DNA from: Leptospirales bacterium
GTDB lineage: Bacteria > Spirochaetota > Leptospiria > Leptospirales > Leptospiraceae
Length of the DNA: 64,000 bases
Reading direction: 5' to 3'
Assembly: GCA_013297885.1 (NCBI GenBank)
Contig: JAAFIR010000003.1
Span: 124,001-188,000, forward strand
Of the stretch, positions 46,424-55,499 are shown piece by piece. A model generated the notes under the pieces. It searched no databases. It saw only the letters and a list, made by a program, of their open reading frames with translations, and was not told the DNA's origin. The position numbers and the translations under genes are program-made. The first letter of the stretch is position 1; every line of letters begins with the position of its first letter.

Positions 46424-47686
46424 ATGAAGTTAAATTTATTTTTGACTAAAAAAAAATTTCTTTTATTCTTTACAATAATTTTACAAATGAATTGTTTAAA
46501 AGCAAAAAAATCTATTTTTGATTTTAGTAACCCAACAACAGGTTCAACTGTATTGTCAAGGGTTGCTATAGCACGACTAGTTTTATCCTATTCAGGAAGT
46601 CCATTTGCGTTTACTCAAGGATTAGTAATCACAACAATCACTCCAACTCTCTCAGCAAGAGTGACGAGTTGCACATCAAACCCAGTTCTTCCTGCAGGAC
46701 TAAGCATCAATAATACAAACTGTGCTATTAGTGGAACTCCCACTATTCTGCAAACTGCAACCAATTATGTGGTAACTGCAAGTAATTCTTCTGGAAGCAC
46801 ACAAGCAAATATCAGCATTGCAATTGTATCTTCCAACGCCGGACAAACCTGGACGCAAAATACAATGCCGAGTTCCCGTACGTGGACTTCCGTTGCTTAT
46901 GGAAATGGAGTGTTTGTAGCGATTGCGCGAAATAGCAATGTTGCGGCTACTTCCCCCGATGGAGTCACCTGGACGCAAAGAACCCTACCAAGCACAGAAT
47001 CCTGGCAAGCAGTCACTTTCGGGAACGGTCTTTTTATCGCAGTGGTAGGGCTCTCTAGCAATGTAGCAGCCAGGTCACCTGATGGAGTCAACTGGACTCT
47101 AACAAATCTTTTGCCTAGCAATACAAACTGGACATCGGTGACATTTGGGAATGGGACCTATGTTGCCGTGGCGGGAGTCTCCACAAGCGCGGCTGCTTCT
47201 ACGAATGGGAACAACTGGACAGCTGGAATACTACCTAGTTCGCAAGGATGGAGCGTAACTTTTGGAAACGGTGTATTTGTAGCCGTAGCAACAGGACCAA
47301 GCAGTGCCGCGGCTACTTCGACCGATGGAGTTACATGGACTGCCCAAACCCTACCAAGTTCCCAAAACTGGACTTCCGTTGCCTATGGAAATGGAGTGTT
47401 TGTGGCGGTAGCTACAAATAGCAATGTAGCCGCCACTTCGCCTAATGGAGTCACTTGGACACAAAGGACTCGTTCCAGTGTTTCTGCATTGAATTTCGTC
47501 ACTTTTGGAAATGGAGTTTTTGTAGCGGTAGGTTCGACATCAAGTTCTGCCTTTTCCTCTGATGGAATTATATGGACATCTAGCACCCTACCAAGTAGTT
47601 CAGTCTGGTTTTCCGTTGCATTTGGCAATGGAGTTTTTGCGGCTGTTTCTGGTTCCCCAAGCACTATAGTCGCCACATCGCTTTGA
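46424..47686 (+). CDS. G+C-richer lipoprotein with Ig-like and propeller-like repeats
   Basis: 420 aa. Residues 1-25 are a lipoprotein signal (FFTIILQMNCLKAKK, Cys24). Residues about 50-135 read as a putative-Ig (He_PIG-like) domain: LPAGLSINNTNCAISGTPTI. Residues 140-420 contain about seven imperfect units of roughly 40 residues, each with a W-T-[SA]-V-[AT]-[YF]-G-N-G-V-F-V-A-V strand followed by SPDGVTWTQRTLPS-type sequence; this is the pattern of beta-propeller blades. From about 46530 onward the gene is plainly richer in G+C than anything else here (by eye near one half). The composition, together with the interruption of the truB-rbfA block, indicates recent acquisition. Surface-exposed location likely; partner unknown. 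Confidence 0.72.
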   Translation: MKLNLFLTKKKFLLFFTIILQMNCLKAKKSIFDFSNPTTGSTVLSRVAIARLVLSYSGSPFAFTQGLVITTITPTLSARVTSCTSNPVLPAGLSINNTNCAISGTPTILQTATNYVVTASNSSGSTQANISIAIVSSNAGQTWTQNTMPSSRTWTSVAYGNGVFVAIARNSNVAATSPDGVTWTQRTLPSTESWQAVTFGNGLFIAVVGLSSNVAARSPDGVNWTLTNLLPSNTNWTSVTFGNGTYVAVAGVSTSAAASTNGNNWTAGILPSSQGWSVTFGNGVFVAVATGPSSAAATSTDGVTWTAQTLPSSQNWTSVAYGNGVFVAVATNSNVAATSPNGVTWTQRTRSSVSALNFVTFGNGVFVAVGSTSSSAFSSDGIIWTSSTLPSSSVWFSVAFGNGVFAAVSGSPSTIVATSL

Positions 47687-48081
47687 AACTGATTTGTTAG
47701 TCGATACAAACGAACTGTGTTAGTAGTTGTTATTGGAAAAATATCTTTTAATAAACTAACTAATTCTGGTGAAAGGTTTGCATCAAATAATCTCAGAAAG
47801 AGAAATTGATTTTTCAGTAGTTGGAATTTGCAATTTTTCGTTAAGTGTAATATTTTTTTTAAATCGTATTTTCCATTTCTTGGATTTTGAAAAACTATGA
47901 TTTCTTTATTTTGTAAATCAAGAATCCAATATTCAAAAATATTTGCTTTTGCATAAATATTCGCTTTATATAAATCATCATCCAATGAACTAAATGTAAC
48001 TTCTACAACAAACTCTGCCGTAGTTGGATGTGAATCTCCAAAACCATCATAAGTTCCTTTATGAACTGAGTGTTTAATTTT
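47687..48081 (-). pseudogene. Truncated Uma2-family (PF05685) nuclease-fold gene remnant
   Basis: On the minus strand a frame is open from 48081 (just after a TAA at 48082-48084) down to the start of the lipoprotein's 3' end. It encodes HPTTAEFVVEVTFSSLDDDL then YKANIYAKANIFEYWILDLQ, the C-terminal half of Uma2/DUF820 proteins (E-V...S core strand and YWI-D motif). About 90 N-terminal residues that should precede it are absent, replaced by the stop. The frame then runs on into the antisense of the neighbouring gene, so the original 3' end may also be lost. Probably a non-functional relic of a PD-(D/E)XK-fold protein often associated with mobile regions. Confidence 0.7.
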
Positions 48082-48124
48082 TTAATAATAAAGTAAAATA
48101 TACTTCCTAAATGAAAAATGATTC

Positions 48125-48222
48125 GCGAAGCGAAACTGAACTAGGGAAAGGGATTGAAGCGTTTCTGAATAGCCTTGGTTTAACCCGAGGCTATTCAGAA
48201 GTAGCAAAAAGCCCGTTTTTTT
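48125..48222 (+). repeat. Intergenic two-hairpin element, class A copy 6
   Basis: GGGATTGAAGCG, then arm TTCTGAATAGCC (48163-48174) perfectly paired with GGCTATTCAGAA (48189-48200) and a loop with partial further pairing. GTAGCAAAAAGCCCG and a T8 run follow, so on the plus strand it would also be a good intrinsic terminator. Confidence 0.82.
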
Positions 48223-48300
48223 TCTAAATTGATTAAATCGAGATTTTCGACTAATTAGAATTAAGTGGATAAAAATTCCCAAAAAAAATTATTGTAGAGT

Positions 48301-48720
48301 TTATTCTTCAGTATCTGAATCAGTTTCGTTTTCAGATTCAGAATCTAATTTAGTTTCAGATTCTTTGGAATAATCTTTTGGTTTGGAACGATCTATCAAT
48401 TCATTTACACGAAGAGATTCAATATAATTTTCATCCCATAAAAAGAGGATACGAGGTGTTAAACGGATTTGCAGTTCTTTGCCAATAATCCGCTGAAAAA
48501 AACCTCTTGCGTTACGGAGAGCATTTAGTAATACTCTTTTTTCTTTTCCTTCAACATATGAAGTAACCCAAACTTTGACTCCTGTCATATCGTTTGCTAA
48601 ATCAGCTCGATGGACAGAAACAATTCCAATTCTTGGATCTTTTAATTTACCAGAAACAATAGCTCTTGCAATTGATTTAACAATCTCAGATTCTATTTTT
48701 CTCTTTCTGGTTTCATTCAT
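48301..48720 (-). CDS. rbfA: Ribosome-binding factor A
   Basis: 139 aa, KH-type fold assembly factor for the 30S subunit, needed for 16S maturation near helix 1. RKRKIESEIVKSIARAIVSG, LKDPRIGIVSVHRADLANDM, ALRNARGFFQRIIGKELQIR and LTPRILFLWDENYIE match the family. A Ser/Asp/Glu-rich C-terminal tail (residues 112-139) extends beyond the usual domain. The infB stop lies 4 bases upstream, so it is translated with infB. Its normal downstream neighbour truB is displaced by the inserted DNA. Confidence 0.95.
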   Translation of the reverse strand: MNETRKRKIESEIVKSIARAIVSGKLKDPRIGIVSVHRADLANDMTGVKVWVTSYVEGKEKRVLLNALRNARGFFQRIIGKELQIRLTPRILFLWDENYIESLRVNELIDRSKPKDYSKESETKLDSESENETDSDTEE

Positions 48721-48724
48721 TCAG

Positions 48725-51562
48725 TTATTTTAATTTTCTCGCAACAGTATTCACTTCGTAAGCTTCAATTTCATCTTTAGCAATAAAATCATCAAAACCT
48801 TCTAGCATAATACCACATTCAAAACCAGTTAAAACTTCACTCACTTCATCTTTAAATCTCTTTAAAGATTTTAGTTTGCCTTCAAAGATCATTACATCAT
48901 CACGATAAACACGAATCAAACTAGACTTAGTAACTTTACCAGATGTAACCATTGAACCAGCAATTGTTCCAAGTTTAGAAATTGTAAATAGTTCTCTAAC
49001 TTCTAATTTACCAAGAATTTTTTCAACTTTTTCAGGCTCTAACATTCCTTCCATTGCTGCTTTAATTTCATCAACAACTTGGTAAATAATGTTATAGTAT
49101 TTAATTTCAACACCTTCTTTTTCAGCAAGAGTCAATGTTCTTGGATTTGCTCTAACATGGAAACCAACAATGATTGCATTTGAAGCAGCAGCAAGCATAA
49201 CATCCGAATCAATGATTGCACCTGTTCCAGCTCTAATTACATGAAGTTTAACATCAGTAGTTGAAAGTTTTTCAAGTGATTCTTTAATTGCTTCAGCTGA
49301 ACCTCTCACATCTGTTTTAATGATAATTTTTAATTCTTTTAAGCCACCTTGTTGAATGATCTCATTCATATTATCTAAAGTAACTTTTGTAACAATAGAA
49401 GCTTGACCAATTCTTTGGAATTCTTTTCTATGTTGAGAAATATTTCTTGCTTCTTTCTCATCCCTAATAGAATCAAACGGATCTCCAGCATCTGGAACAG
49501 CATCTAAACCAGTAACTAAAACAGGATATGACGGACCAGCTTCTTCCATTGATTTACCAAAATCATCATACATAGCTCTAACTCTACCAGAATGAACACC
49601 AGCTAAGAATGCATCCCCAACTCTTAATGTTCCGTTTTGGATTAGAACTGTTGCTACAGCACCACGACCTGGATCTAGCCTAGCTTCAATAATAGTTCCT
49701 TTTGCAGAACGACTTGGATTTGCATCTAATTCTAATACTTCTGCTTGAATTAAAATCATTTCAAGTAATTTATCTATACCTAAATTTTCTCTTGCTGAAA
49801 TTTTACAAATAATAGTTGTTCCACCCCATTCTTCAGCCAATAAATTATGAGTTGATAATTCTTGCATAACTTTGTCAACATTTGCAGTTGGTAAATCAAT
49901 TTTGTTAACAGCAACAATTATAGGAACTTCAGCAGCTCTTGCATGATCTATTGCTTCAATTGTTTGAGGTTTAACACCATCATCTGCAGCAACGACTAAC
50001 ACAACGATATCTGTTACTTTAGCTCCTCTTGCCCTCATAGATGTAAATGCTTCATGACCAGGAGTATCTAAGAAAGAGATTGGTCCTCTAGGTGTATTCA
50101 CTTGATAAGCACCAATATGTTGCGTGATTCCACCTGACTCAGTGTCTATGACTGCAGATTTTCTGATTGTATCTAAAAGTTTTGTTTTACCATGATCCAC
50201 ATGACCCATTATCGTAACAACTGGAGGTCTTGTGATATAATCATCAGGAGAATCAACTTCTTCTTGAATTACAGTTTCTTCGTATAAAGAAACTATTTTT
50301 ACTTTACAATCATATTCATCAGCAAGTAAAGTTGCCGTGTCAGAATCAATAACATTATTGATTGTTACCATCATCCCCATTTTCATGAGTTTTGCGATCA
50401 CATCATTTGGTTTGAGATTCATTTTTTTAGCAAGCTCACCTACTTGAACATTTTCCATAATGGAAATTTCTTTTGGAACAGTAGTTCCAGAAACAGGTGC
50501 TAAAGCCATTTTTCTTTGTTGGGCTTGTTTAAAAAATTTAATATTTTCTAAAGATTCGTTTAACTTTGATTTGTCTTTATTTTTATCAAAAGTTTGATTG
50601 ATTACTCTTTTACGATTTTGAGTTGGACTTTGTGCAACTTCATTAATTTTAGGTTGTGTACCAAAGCCTTTATCATTTGGTTTGTTACCAAAAGTTTTAC
50701 CAGCTCCACCACCTTGGTAATTTTTATTACCACCAGCTCCACCACCTTGGTAATTTCGATTTCCACCACCTTGGTAGTTTTTGTTACCACCACCGGCTCC
50801 ACCACCTTGGTAAGTTTTGTTGTAACCTGTGCCACCTGTTCCACCGCCACCTTGGTAGTTTTTATTTCCACCACCTTGGTAAGTTTTGTTGTAACCTGTG
50901 CCACCTGTTCCGCCACCACCTTGGTAAGTTTTATTGTAACCTGTGCCACCTGTTCCACCACCACCTTGGTAGTTTTTATTGTAACCTGTGCCACCTGTTC
51001 CACCACCACCTTGGTAGTTTTTATTGTAACCTGTGCCACCTGTTCCGCCACCACCTTGGTAGTTTTTATTGTAACCAGTGCCACCTGTTCCGCCACCGCC
51101 ACTTTGGAAGTTTTTACTGCTTGCAAAGCTTTGAGGAGTGTGTTTTTTTACAATGGGAGAATAATTTGAATCATAAACTTTTTTCTCAAAAGTTTTAGGT
51201 TGTTCAGTTTGATTCGACTCTTTAATAACTTCAGTTTCAACTTGTTTTTTTTCTGGTTTTGAAATGATTGGGTTTTTTTCAGAATAACGATTTACAGGAT
51301 AGCTAACTTCAGCAGTTATTTTTTCTTGTTTAGTTTCAGATTTTTGCTCAGTTTTCTCAAAAGTTTTAAAATCTTCTTTAATAGTTTGAGGAATTTTTTC
51401 TTCTTTAGCAGTTTGCTCTTTAAATAAAGCATCTAATTTTGAAGGAGATTGTTTTGAAATTTCTTTACCATCATCAGTGACTGTGGGTTTCTTTTTTAAA
51501 ACAATTTTTTTTCCAGAACCTAAGGAAAGCTTTTCTTTTATTGTATCTTTTTTTTCTTCCAT
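48725..51562 (-). CDS. infB: Translation initiation factor IF-2 with tandem Gly/Thr/Tyr repeat N-terminus
   Basis: 945 aa. GTP-binding core: G1 GHVDHGKT at residues 453-460, then [10 protein letters not shown] (G2), DTPGHEAF (G3), VNKID (G4); domains II and IV follow to the C-terminus. It delivers initiator tRNA to the ribosome. The N-terminal 440 residues are variable. Residues 1-150 are Lys/Glu-rich, then residues 153-293 form a glycine-rich region in which a 15-residue unit ([12 protein letters not shown] plus NYQ or TYQ) occurs five times in a row and a sixth time after a spacer. The IF2_N helical segment ([20 protein letters not shown]) precedes the GTPase core. Part of the rimP-nusA-infB-rbfA operon. 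Confidence 0.97.
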   Translation of the reverse strand: MEEKKDTIKEKLSLGSGKKIVLKKKPTVTDDGKEISKQSPSKLDALFKEQTAKEEKIPQTIKEDFKTFEKTEQKSETKQEKITAEVSYPVNRYSEKNPIISKPEKKQVETEVIKESNQTEQPKTFEKKVYDSNYSPIVKKHTPQSFASSKNFQSGGGGTGGTGYNKNYQGGGGTGGTGYNKNYQGGGGTGGTGYNKNYQGGGGTGGTGYNKTYQGGGGTGGTGYNKTYQGGGNKNYQGGGGTGGTGYNKTYQGGGAGGGNKNYQGGGNRNYQGGGAGGNKNYQGGGAGKTFGNKPNDKGFGTQPKINEVAQSPTQNRKRVINQTFDKNKDKSKLNESLENIKFFKQAQQRKMALAPVSGTTVPKEISIMENVQVGELAKKMNLKPNDVIAKLMKMGMMVTINNVIDSDTATLLADEYDCKVKIVSLYEETVIQEEVDSPDDYITRPPVVTIMGHVDHGKTKLLDTIRKSAVIDTESGGITQHIGAYQVNTPRGPISFLDTPGHEAFTSMRARGAKVTDIVVLVVAADDGVKPQTIEAIDHARAAEVPIIVAVNKIDLPTANVDKVMQELSTHNLLAEEWGGTTIICKISARENLGIDKLLEMILIQAEVLELDANPSRSAKGTIIEARLDPGRGAVATVLIQNGTLRVGDAFLAGVHSGRVRAMYDDFGKSMEEAGPSYPVLVTGLDAVPDAGDPFDSIRDEKEARNISQHRKEFQRIGQASIVTKVTLDNMNEIIQQGGLKELKIIIKTDVRGSAEAIKESLEKLSTTDVKLHVIRAGTGAIIDSDVMLAAASNAIIVGFHVRANPRTLTLAEKEGVEIKYYNIIYQVVDEIKAAMEGMLEPEKVEKILGKLEVRELFTISKLGTIAGSMVTSGKVTKSSLIRVYRDDVMIFEGKLKSLKRFKDEVSEVLTGFECGIMLEGFDDFIAKDEIEAYEVNTVARKLK
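50684..51106 (-). repeat. Tandem 45-bp repeats inside infB
   Basis: On the minus strand the codon repeat spells [12 protein letters not shown] followed by NYQ or TYQ. Five consecutive units lie at residues 155-229 and one more at 238-252, then shorter NKNYQGGG variants. Units are nearly identical at base level, so they could expand or contract by slippage or recombination. All stay in frame. Confidence 0.9.
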
Positions 51563-51573
51563 AACTAAGCTAT

Positions 51574-52974
51574 TTAGCTCTCCTCAACCAATTCAACTGA
51601 TTCAGAAATTAGTTTAAATATTTGTTCAGCTGTTGTTGGTCCAATTCCTTGGACTTTTGCCAGATCCTCTGGATTCATTTCAATTAAAGTTTCAATATCT
51701 CTAATTCCACCACTCTCTAATAAACGAATCACTCTTGGCATAAGCCCAGTAATTTCTGTTAGAGGTGTTCCTTCATCTGATTCAATTTCTTCATTAAAAG
51801 TTTTTGAAACTGATTTACTAAATGCATTTGAAAGATTGTTATTAAATATTTTTTCAAGTCTTTCTCTTGCTTCAGGTGATGACATTTCTTGTGCATGTTG
51901 TGATACAGATTTAATGTCTATCTTAAAACCACTTAATTGAACCGCTAGTTTCACATTAGAACCTGAAGATCCAATTGCTAGTGAAAGTGATTCATCTGGG
52001 ACGACTACTAATGCTTCTTTGTTTTCAAAATCAACTTTTACTTCTGTTGGTTTGGCTGGAGAAATTGCATTAGTTATAAATTCGACTGGGTTTTCAGAAT
52101 ACTGAATAATGTCTATTCTTTCATTTCCAAGTTCACGAACTATAGATTGAATTCTAACACCTTTCATTCCTACACAAGCACCTACAGGGTCAATATCTGA
52201 TCGCATAGCACGAACAACAATTTTAGTTCTAATAGAAGCAACCCTTGCTATTCCAACAATTTCAACTAGACCTTCATAAATTTCAGGAATTTCCATTTCA
52301 AATAATTTTTTTACAAAATCCCCAGATGCACGAGACAATGTTATTGAAAGTCCAGTTTCATTGAATCTATCTTTTCTAATTTCAACTCTTGAAATGATTG
52401 CTTTTAATCTATCTCCACTTTTATACTTTTCACCAGGAGTTTGGTCTCTTTTAGGCATAATGCCTTCTACTTTTCCAAGATCAATACACATAATTTCTTT
52501 ATTGATCCATCTTTGGAAATAACCATGAGTGAGTTCACCTTCTTTTGATTTGAACTCTTTATATAAAATTTCTCTTTCAACATCTTTTAATCTTTGAAAA
52601 ACTAATTGTTTTGCTTGGTTCGAAAAGATTCTTGTTAAATCAACTGGCTTTTCTTTTATACGAACAATAGAACCAAGCTCAATTTCAGGTTCAATTTCTT
52701 TGGCATGTTCAAGTGAAATTTCTAAAGCATGTTTTGGAGATTCTACAACTTTTTTTGGTAATTCCAATATAACATTATTTTTATTTCCAAATTCTACATC
52801 TATATTTAATTCGTCTAATTCTTCAGTATCAATGCCATTCTCTTTTATAAAAGCATAGGCCAAAGATTCTTTTAAAATATTTAAAACTATATCTTTTGAT
52901 AGACCTTTCTCTTGTGAATAAGCTTGAATTGCCTCAAGTGGGTTAATTTCTTTTACTGTTTGTTTACTTGCCAT
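51574..52974 (-). CDS. nusA: Transcription termination/antitermination protein NusA
   Basis: 466 aa, RNA polymerase-associated factor for pausing, termination and antitermination. The N-terminal domain is followed by an S1 domain ([20 protein letters not shown] onward), the KH1-KH2 tandem with [20 protein letters not shown] near 260 and [20 protein letters not shown] near 318, and a C-terminal acidic helix-hairpin-helix region ([20 protein letters not shown]). It lies between rimP (gap 2 bp) and infB (gap 11 bp) in the standard operon order. Confidence 0.97.
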   Translation of the reverse strand: MASKQTVKEINPLEAIQAYSQEKGLSKDIVLNILKESLAYAFIKENGIDTEELDELNIDVEFGNKNNVILELPKKVVESPKHALEISLEHAKEIEPEIELGSIVRIKEKPVDLTRIFSNQAKQLVFQRLKDVEREILYKEFKSKEGELTHGYFQRWINKEIMCIDLGKVEGIMPKRDQTPGEKYKSGDRLKAIISRVEIRKDRFNETGLSITLSRASGDFVKKLFEMEIPEIYEGLVEIVGIARVASIRTKIVVRAMRSDIDPVGACVGMKGVRIQSIVRELGNERIDIIQYSENPVEFITNAISPAKPTEVKVDFENKEALVVVPDESLSLAIGSSGSNVKLAVQLSGFKIDIKSVSQHAQEMSSPEARERLEKIFNNNLSNAFSKSVSKTFNEEIESDEGTPLTEITGLMPRVIRLLESGGIRDIETLIEMNPEDLAKVQGIGPTTAEQIFKLISESVELVEES

Positions 52975-52976
52975 AA

Positions 52977-53459
52977 CTATAATTTTAGAAATAAATTTCC
53001 TTTGGTAATATCTTGAATTTTTAATTCAAAACGCATACCCAATAATTTAACATCTTTCTTTTCTAAAGGTTTTAAAAAAACAGAATCAGAGTTTGATTCC
53101 AAAATTTCAAATACTTTAGAAATCTTTTTTTCATTTTCCAAATAAAAAATTTTCACGGGAATATTTTTAAACCTGTGCAAATCCTCTGGTAGCCTCAATG
53201 CTCTTTCAGCCCCAGCTGAAGAAACTTGTAATGTATAATTTTCATTACTAAAAGACTCTTCAAGGTAATCAGTCAATAGCCTTGAAACATTTTCACAGTC
53301 CATGATGGATACAGAACCACGAGAGTGGGATGTATTATCTAAAGAGACTTCAATTAGAAAATGGCCACTGGCTGATTTAACCGAAACTGAGAATATCTGA
53401 AGTGGTGGTTCTACAATTTTTTGTAGAAACGTATTAACTACTAAATCATTAATAGACAA
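52977..53459 (-). CDS. rimP: Ribosome maturation factor RimP
   Basis: 160 aa, needed for 30S subunit assembly. The N-terminal alpha/beta domain includes HSRGSVSIMDCENVSRLLTD then YLEESF and YTLQVSSAGAERALRLPEDL, a signature of the family; the C-terminal SH3-like domain follows (VKIFYLENEKKISKVFEILE). Usual length is about 150 aa, so this copy is slightly long. It heads the rimP-nusA-infB-rbfA unit, with the promoter in the 126-bp gap shared with the divergent lipoprotein gene. Confidence 0.92.
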   Translation of the reverse strand: MSINDLVVNTFLQKIVEPPLQIFSVSVKSASGHFLIEVSLDNTSHSRGSVSIMDCENVSRLLTDYLEESFSNENYTLQVSSAGAERALRLPEDLHRFKNIPVKIFYLENEKKISKVFEILESNSDSVFLKPLEKKDVKLLGMRFELKIQDITKGNLFLKL

Positions 53460-53594
53460 CTATGCCTAAACTCCATATAAACCGACTATAGGAAAAAACT
53501 TAAAGAGGGCCAACTAAGACCAATAAAATTTATTTATTTTCCTTGTAAAGCAATTATTCTTTTCCGAAATTGAAAGTAGTAAAAATTGGAACAA

Positions 53595-54674
53595 ATGAAG
53601 TTTATTCTTATCTCCTTTTTATTGTACTGCAATGGCTATCGAATTCAAAATTTAGTTCCTAAACTAATATCAAAAATTGAAATTGGAATTGGTACGGATA
53701 AAATTAATGCAACTATAATTAATAATGCTATTTTAAACATACCTCATTTAATACCAATTCAAAATAATCGAATTTATATTTCAGATTATACAAATTCAAA
53801 GTTAAAAGTTTTTAAAACAGACGGAAGTTTAGATTTAATTTATGCAAATAAAAAAGAAGATAGTTTTAAAGTTATTTATCAAAAATTTAATAAACTTGGA
53901 ATATTAGATTTAACAGAAGATTCTGAAATTTATATTCAGAATTTTTTAAGCAGTAATCCTATTGAACAAAAAAAAGAAATTTATTCTCTTGATACTTCAG
54001 GTAAATTTGATACAAAAGAAAATGAAGTAGTACCATCTTATATTTTACATATTGACCAAAAAGGAAAACTAGTTTCAACACTTGGACAAAATGGAAAAAA
54101 TTCAGAACCTTTTCGGTACATTGAAAATATTTATTCATTTAAAAAAAATAAATTATTTGTTTATCATAAATCATCTGAGCAAATGAAACTTTCACTTTAT
54201 GTAGATGATAAATTAGTAAAAAATTTAACTGAGGAAAAAATAGAAATTCTAAAAAAAGATAAAGTTGATTATATTCTAAAGCTAGATAAAATGATACCAA
54301 ATTTTAAGGAAGAGTATGCTTTAGTTTCAGTTACTTATTTTGGAAAGTTAGATAAGAGGTTTAAGTTTAGAAGAATTTATAAATTTGATTTAGATGTATT
54401 AACAGAGCCAAAATTATTGAGAGAAATCATTTATCCTTCTGAAATTTTATTTTATTCAAAAAAAAATGAAGATTTTTTAATTTGGGAAACAGAAGAAGAA
54501 ACAAATTCTGTTAAACTGAAAATTCATGATAAAAATGGTAATCATATTTCTAATCAACGATTTGAATTTGACTCACTTAGAGTAAATTGGAGAGAAACTT
54601 TTATGGATGAAAAAGAAAATTTATATTCCTTAAAAATTGATTCAAATAAACTTGAAATATATAAATGGGATTAA
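53595..54674 (+). CDS. Putative lipoprotein of unknown function, possible beta-propeller
   Basis: 359 aa from ATG 53595, chosen because GGA lies five bases upstream and the N-terminus becomes MKFILISFLLYCNGY, a lipoprotein signal with Cys12; the frame also opens at a TTG, 53586. The mature part repeats short beta-strand blocks of the IYISDYTNSKLKVFKTDGSL and GKLVSTLGQNGKNSEPFRYI type, which resembles NHL/six-bladed propeller repeats of periplasmic proteins. No catalytic motif. Stop and start of the next gene are one base apart, so they are probably co-transcribed. Family not recognised. Confidence 0.7.
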   Translation: MKFILISFLLYCNGYRIQNLVPKLISKIEIGIGTDKINATIINNAILNIPHLIPIQNNRIYISDYTNSKLKVFKTDGSLDLIYANKKEDSFKVIYQKFNKLGILDLTEDSEIYIQNFLSSNPIEQKKEIYSLDTSGKFDTKENEVVPSYILHIDQKGKLVSTLGQNGKNSEPFRYIENIYSFKKNKLFVYHKSSEQMKLSLYVDDKLVKNLTEEKIEILKKDKVDYILKLDKMIPNFKEEYALVSVTYFGKLDKRFKFRRIYKFDLDVLTEPKLLREIIYPSEILFYSKKNEDFLIWETEEETNSVKLKIHDKNGNHISNQRFEFDSLRVNWRETFMDEKENLYSLKIDSNKLEIYKWD

Positions 54675-54675
54675 T

Positions 54676-55269
54676 ATGGCAAAAGGTTTTCATTCAAGAA
54701 GTCCTGAAGAATTAAGAGTATACCTAGAAGGTTTAAATAAAAAATCTAAAAAAAGAAATTGGATTCAAATTTTTATTTTTATTGATATTGTGGTCATATT
54801 ATTTGCATTTTATCTTGTTTCAAAAAATGTTTCCCCTGATTTTGGTTCAGAATTTAAACCATCAAATAAAATTATAATAAATAATTCTGAAATTTATTTT
54901 TCAAAAAGCAATGATTCCAATGAAATAGAATATTCATATTTTTTATTTTACAAAAATCTTTCAATTAAAGAGAAAACTTTTCCAAATCCTACAGGGAAAC
55001 TTTTTTTAAATTTATATAACAAAGATAATGAAGTTTGTATTTCAAAAGAAGTAACTTTAAATTCAAAAAAAATTTTAGGGAATACAAAAGAATTTTTTAG
55101 TTTTGGATTAGAAGAAAAGGAAATTCCTGAAAAAAATGATTGTAAAGAATTTTTCAAAAAAGCTGATTATAAAGGGATGAATAATTTTTTTAAAAAAACA
55201 AAATCTAAATTTTACATAGAATTGAATATGCTAAATGAAAATCAAATTTATAAAATGAGAATAGAATGA
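54676..55269 (+). CDS. Single-pass membrane protein of unknown function
   Basis: 197 aa from ATG 54676, directly after the preceding stop; a longer frame from 54637 is less plausible. Residues 1-30 are basic (KGFHSRSPEELRVYLEGLNK, KSKKRN). One transmembrane helix (IQIFIFIDIVVILFAFYLV) lies near residues 31-49, with the C-terminal domain outside (N-in, C-out). The outer part is a beta-rich domain of about 130 residues, without known motifs. It overlaps the next gene by 4 bp. Function unknown; the three genes 53595-55499 form one unit. Confidence 0.68.
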   Translation: MAKGFHSRSPEELRVYLEGLNKKSKKRNWIQIFIFIDIVVILFAFYLVSKNVSPDFGSEFKPSNKIIINNSEIYFSKSNDSNEIEYSYFLFYKNLSIKEKTFPNPTGKLFLNLYNKDNEVCISKEVTLNSKKILGNTKEFFSFGLEEKEIPEKNDCKEFFKKADYKGMNNFFKKTKSKFYIELNMLNENQIYKMRIE

Positions 55270-55499
55270 TGGATACTGTTAATAAAATTTTAAATATTTT
55301 CCTCGAAAAAGAAAAAAAAATAAACGAATCAATTACAAAAAGAGAGTTAATGGATAAAATTAAATCTTTTGGATTAGATGTAATTGAAATTAGAAACGCA
55401 TGGCATTTTTTAATTGGGAATAGAATTTTAATTCAAAATGGTGATGAAATTTTTATAACAGAACTGGGATTTGATTTACTCAATCAAACTAAAAATTAA
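55266..55499 (+). CDS. Small winged-helix-like protein of unknown function
   Basis: 77 aa, cytoplasmic, no signal. Its helical N-terminus (VNKILNIFLEKEKKINESIT) and the pattern KRELMDKIKSFGLDVIEIRN, then ILIQNGDEIFITELG, could be a winged-helix or a small helix-strand domain. The short length and lack of any motif I know leave the role open; it is co-transcribed with the two upstream genes. Its 3' end overlaps the 3' end of the convergent TPR lipoprotein by 24 bp. Confidence 0.6.
   Translation: MMDTVNKILNIFLEKEKKINESITKRELMDKIKSFGLDVIEIRNAWHFLIGNRILIQNGDEIFITELGFDLLNQTKN

Noticed and set aside
47383-47686. Extension of the Uma2 frame into the lipoprotein gene
   Set aside because: The residues beyond the Uma2 part are the reverse-strand reading of propeller repeats (repeating LVRVQLTPSG-like shadows), not a protein domain.
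48082-48282. Minus-strand 66-codon frame
   Set aside because: It reads through the class-A repeat copy 6 and the gap before rbfA; no ribosome-binding site.
50684-51106. Regular repeats looking like a CRISPR array
   Set aside because: Units are contiguous without unique spacers and are in frame inside infB.
50594-51198. Plus-strand long frames with repeated Cys/His or Thr/Val blocks
   Set aside because: They are the antisense of the infB glycine-rich repeats; a metal-binding look ([12 protein letters not shown]-type) is an artefact of the 45-bp repeat.
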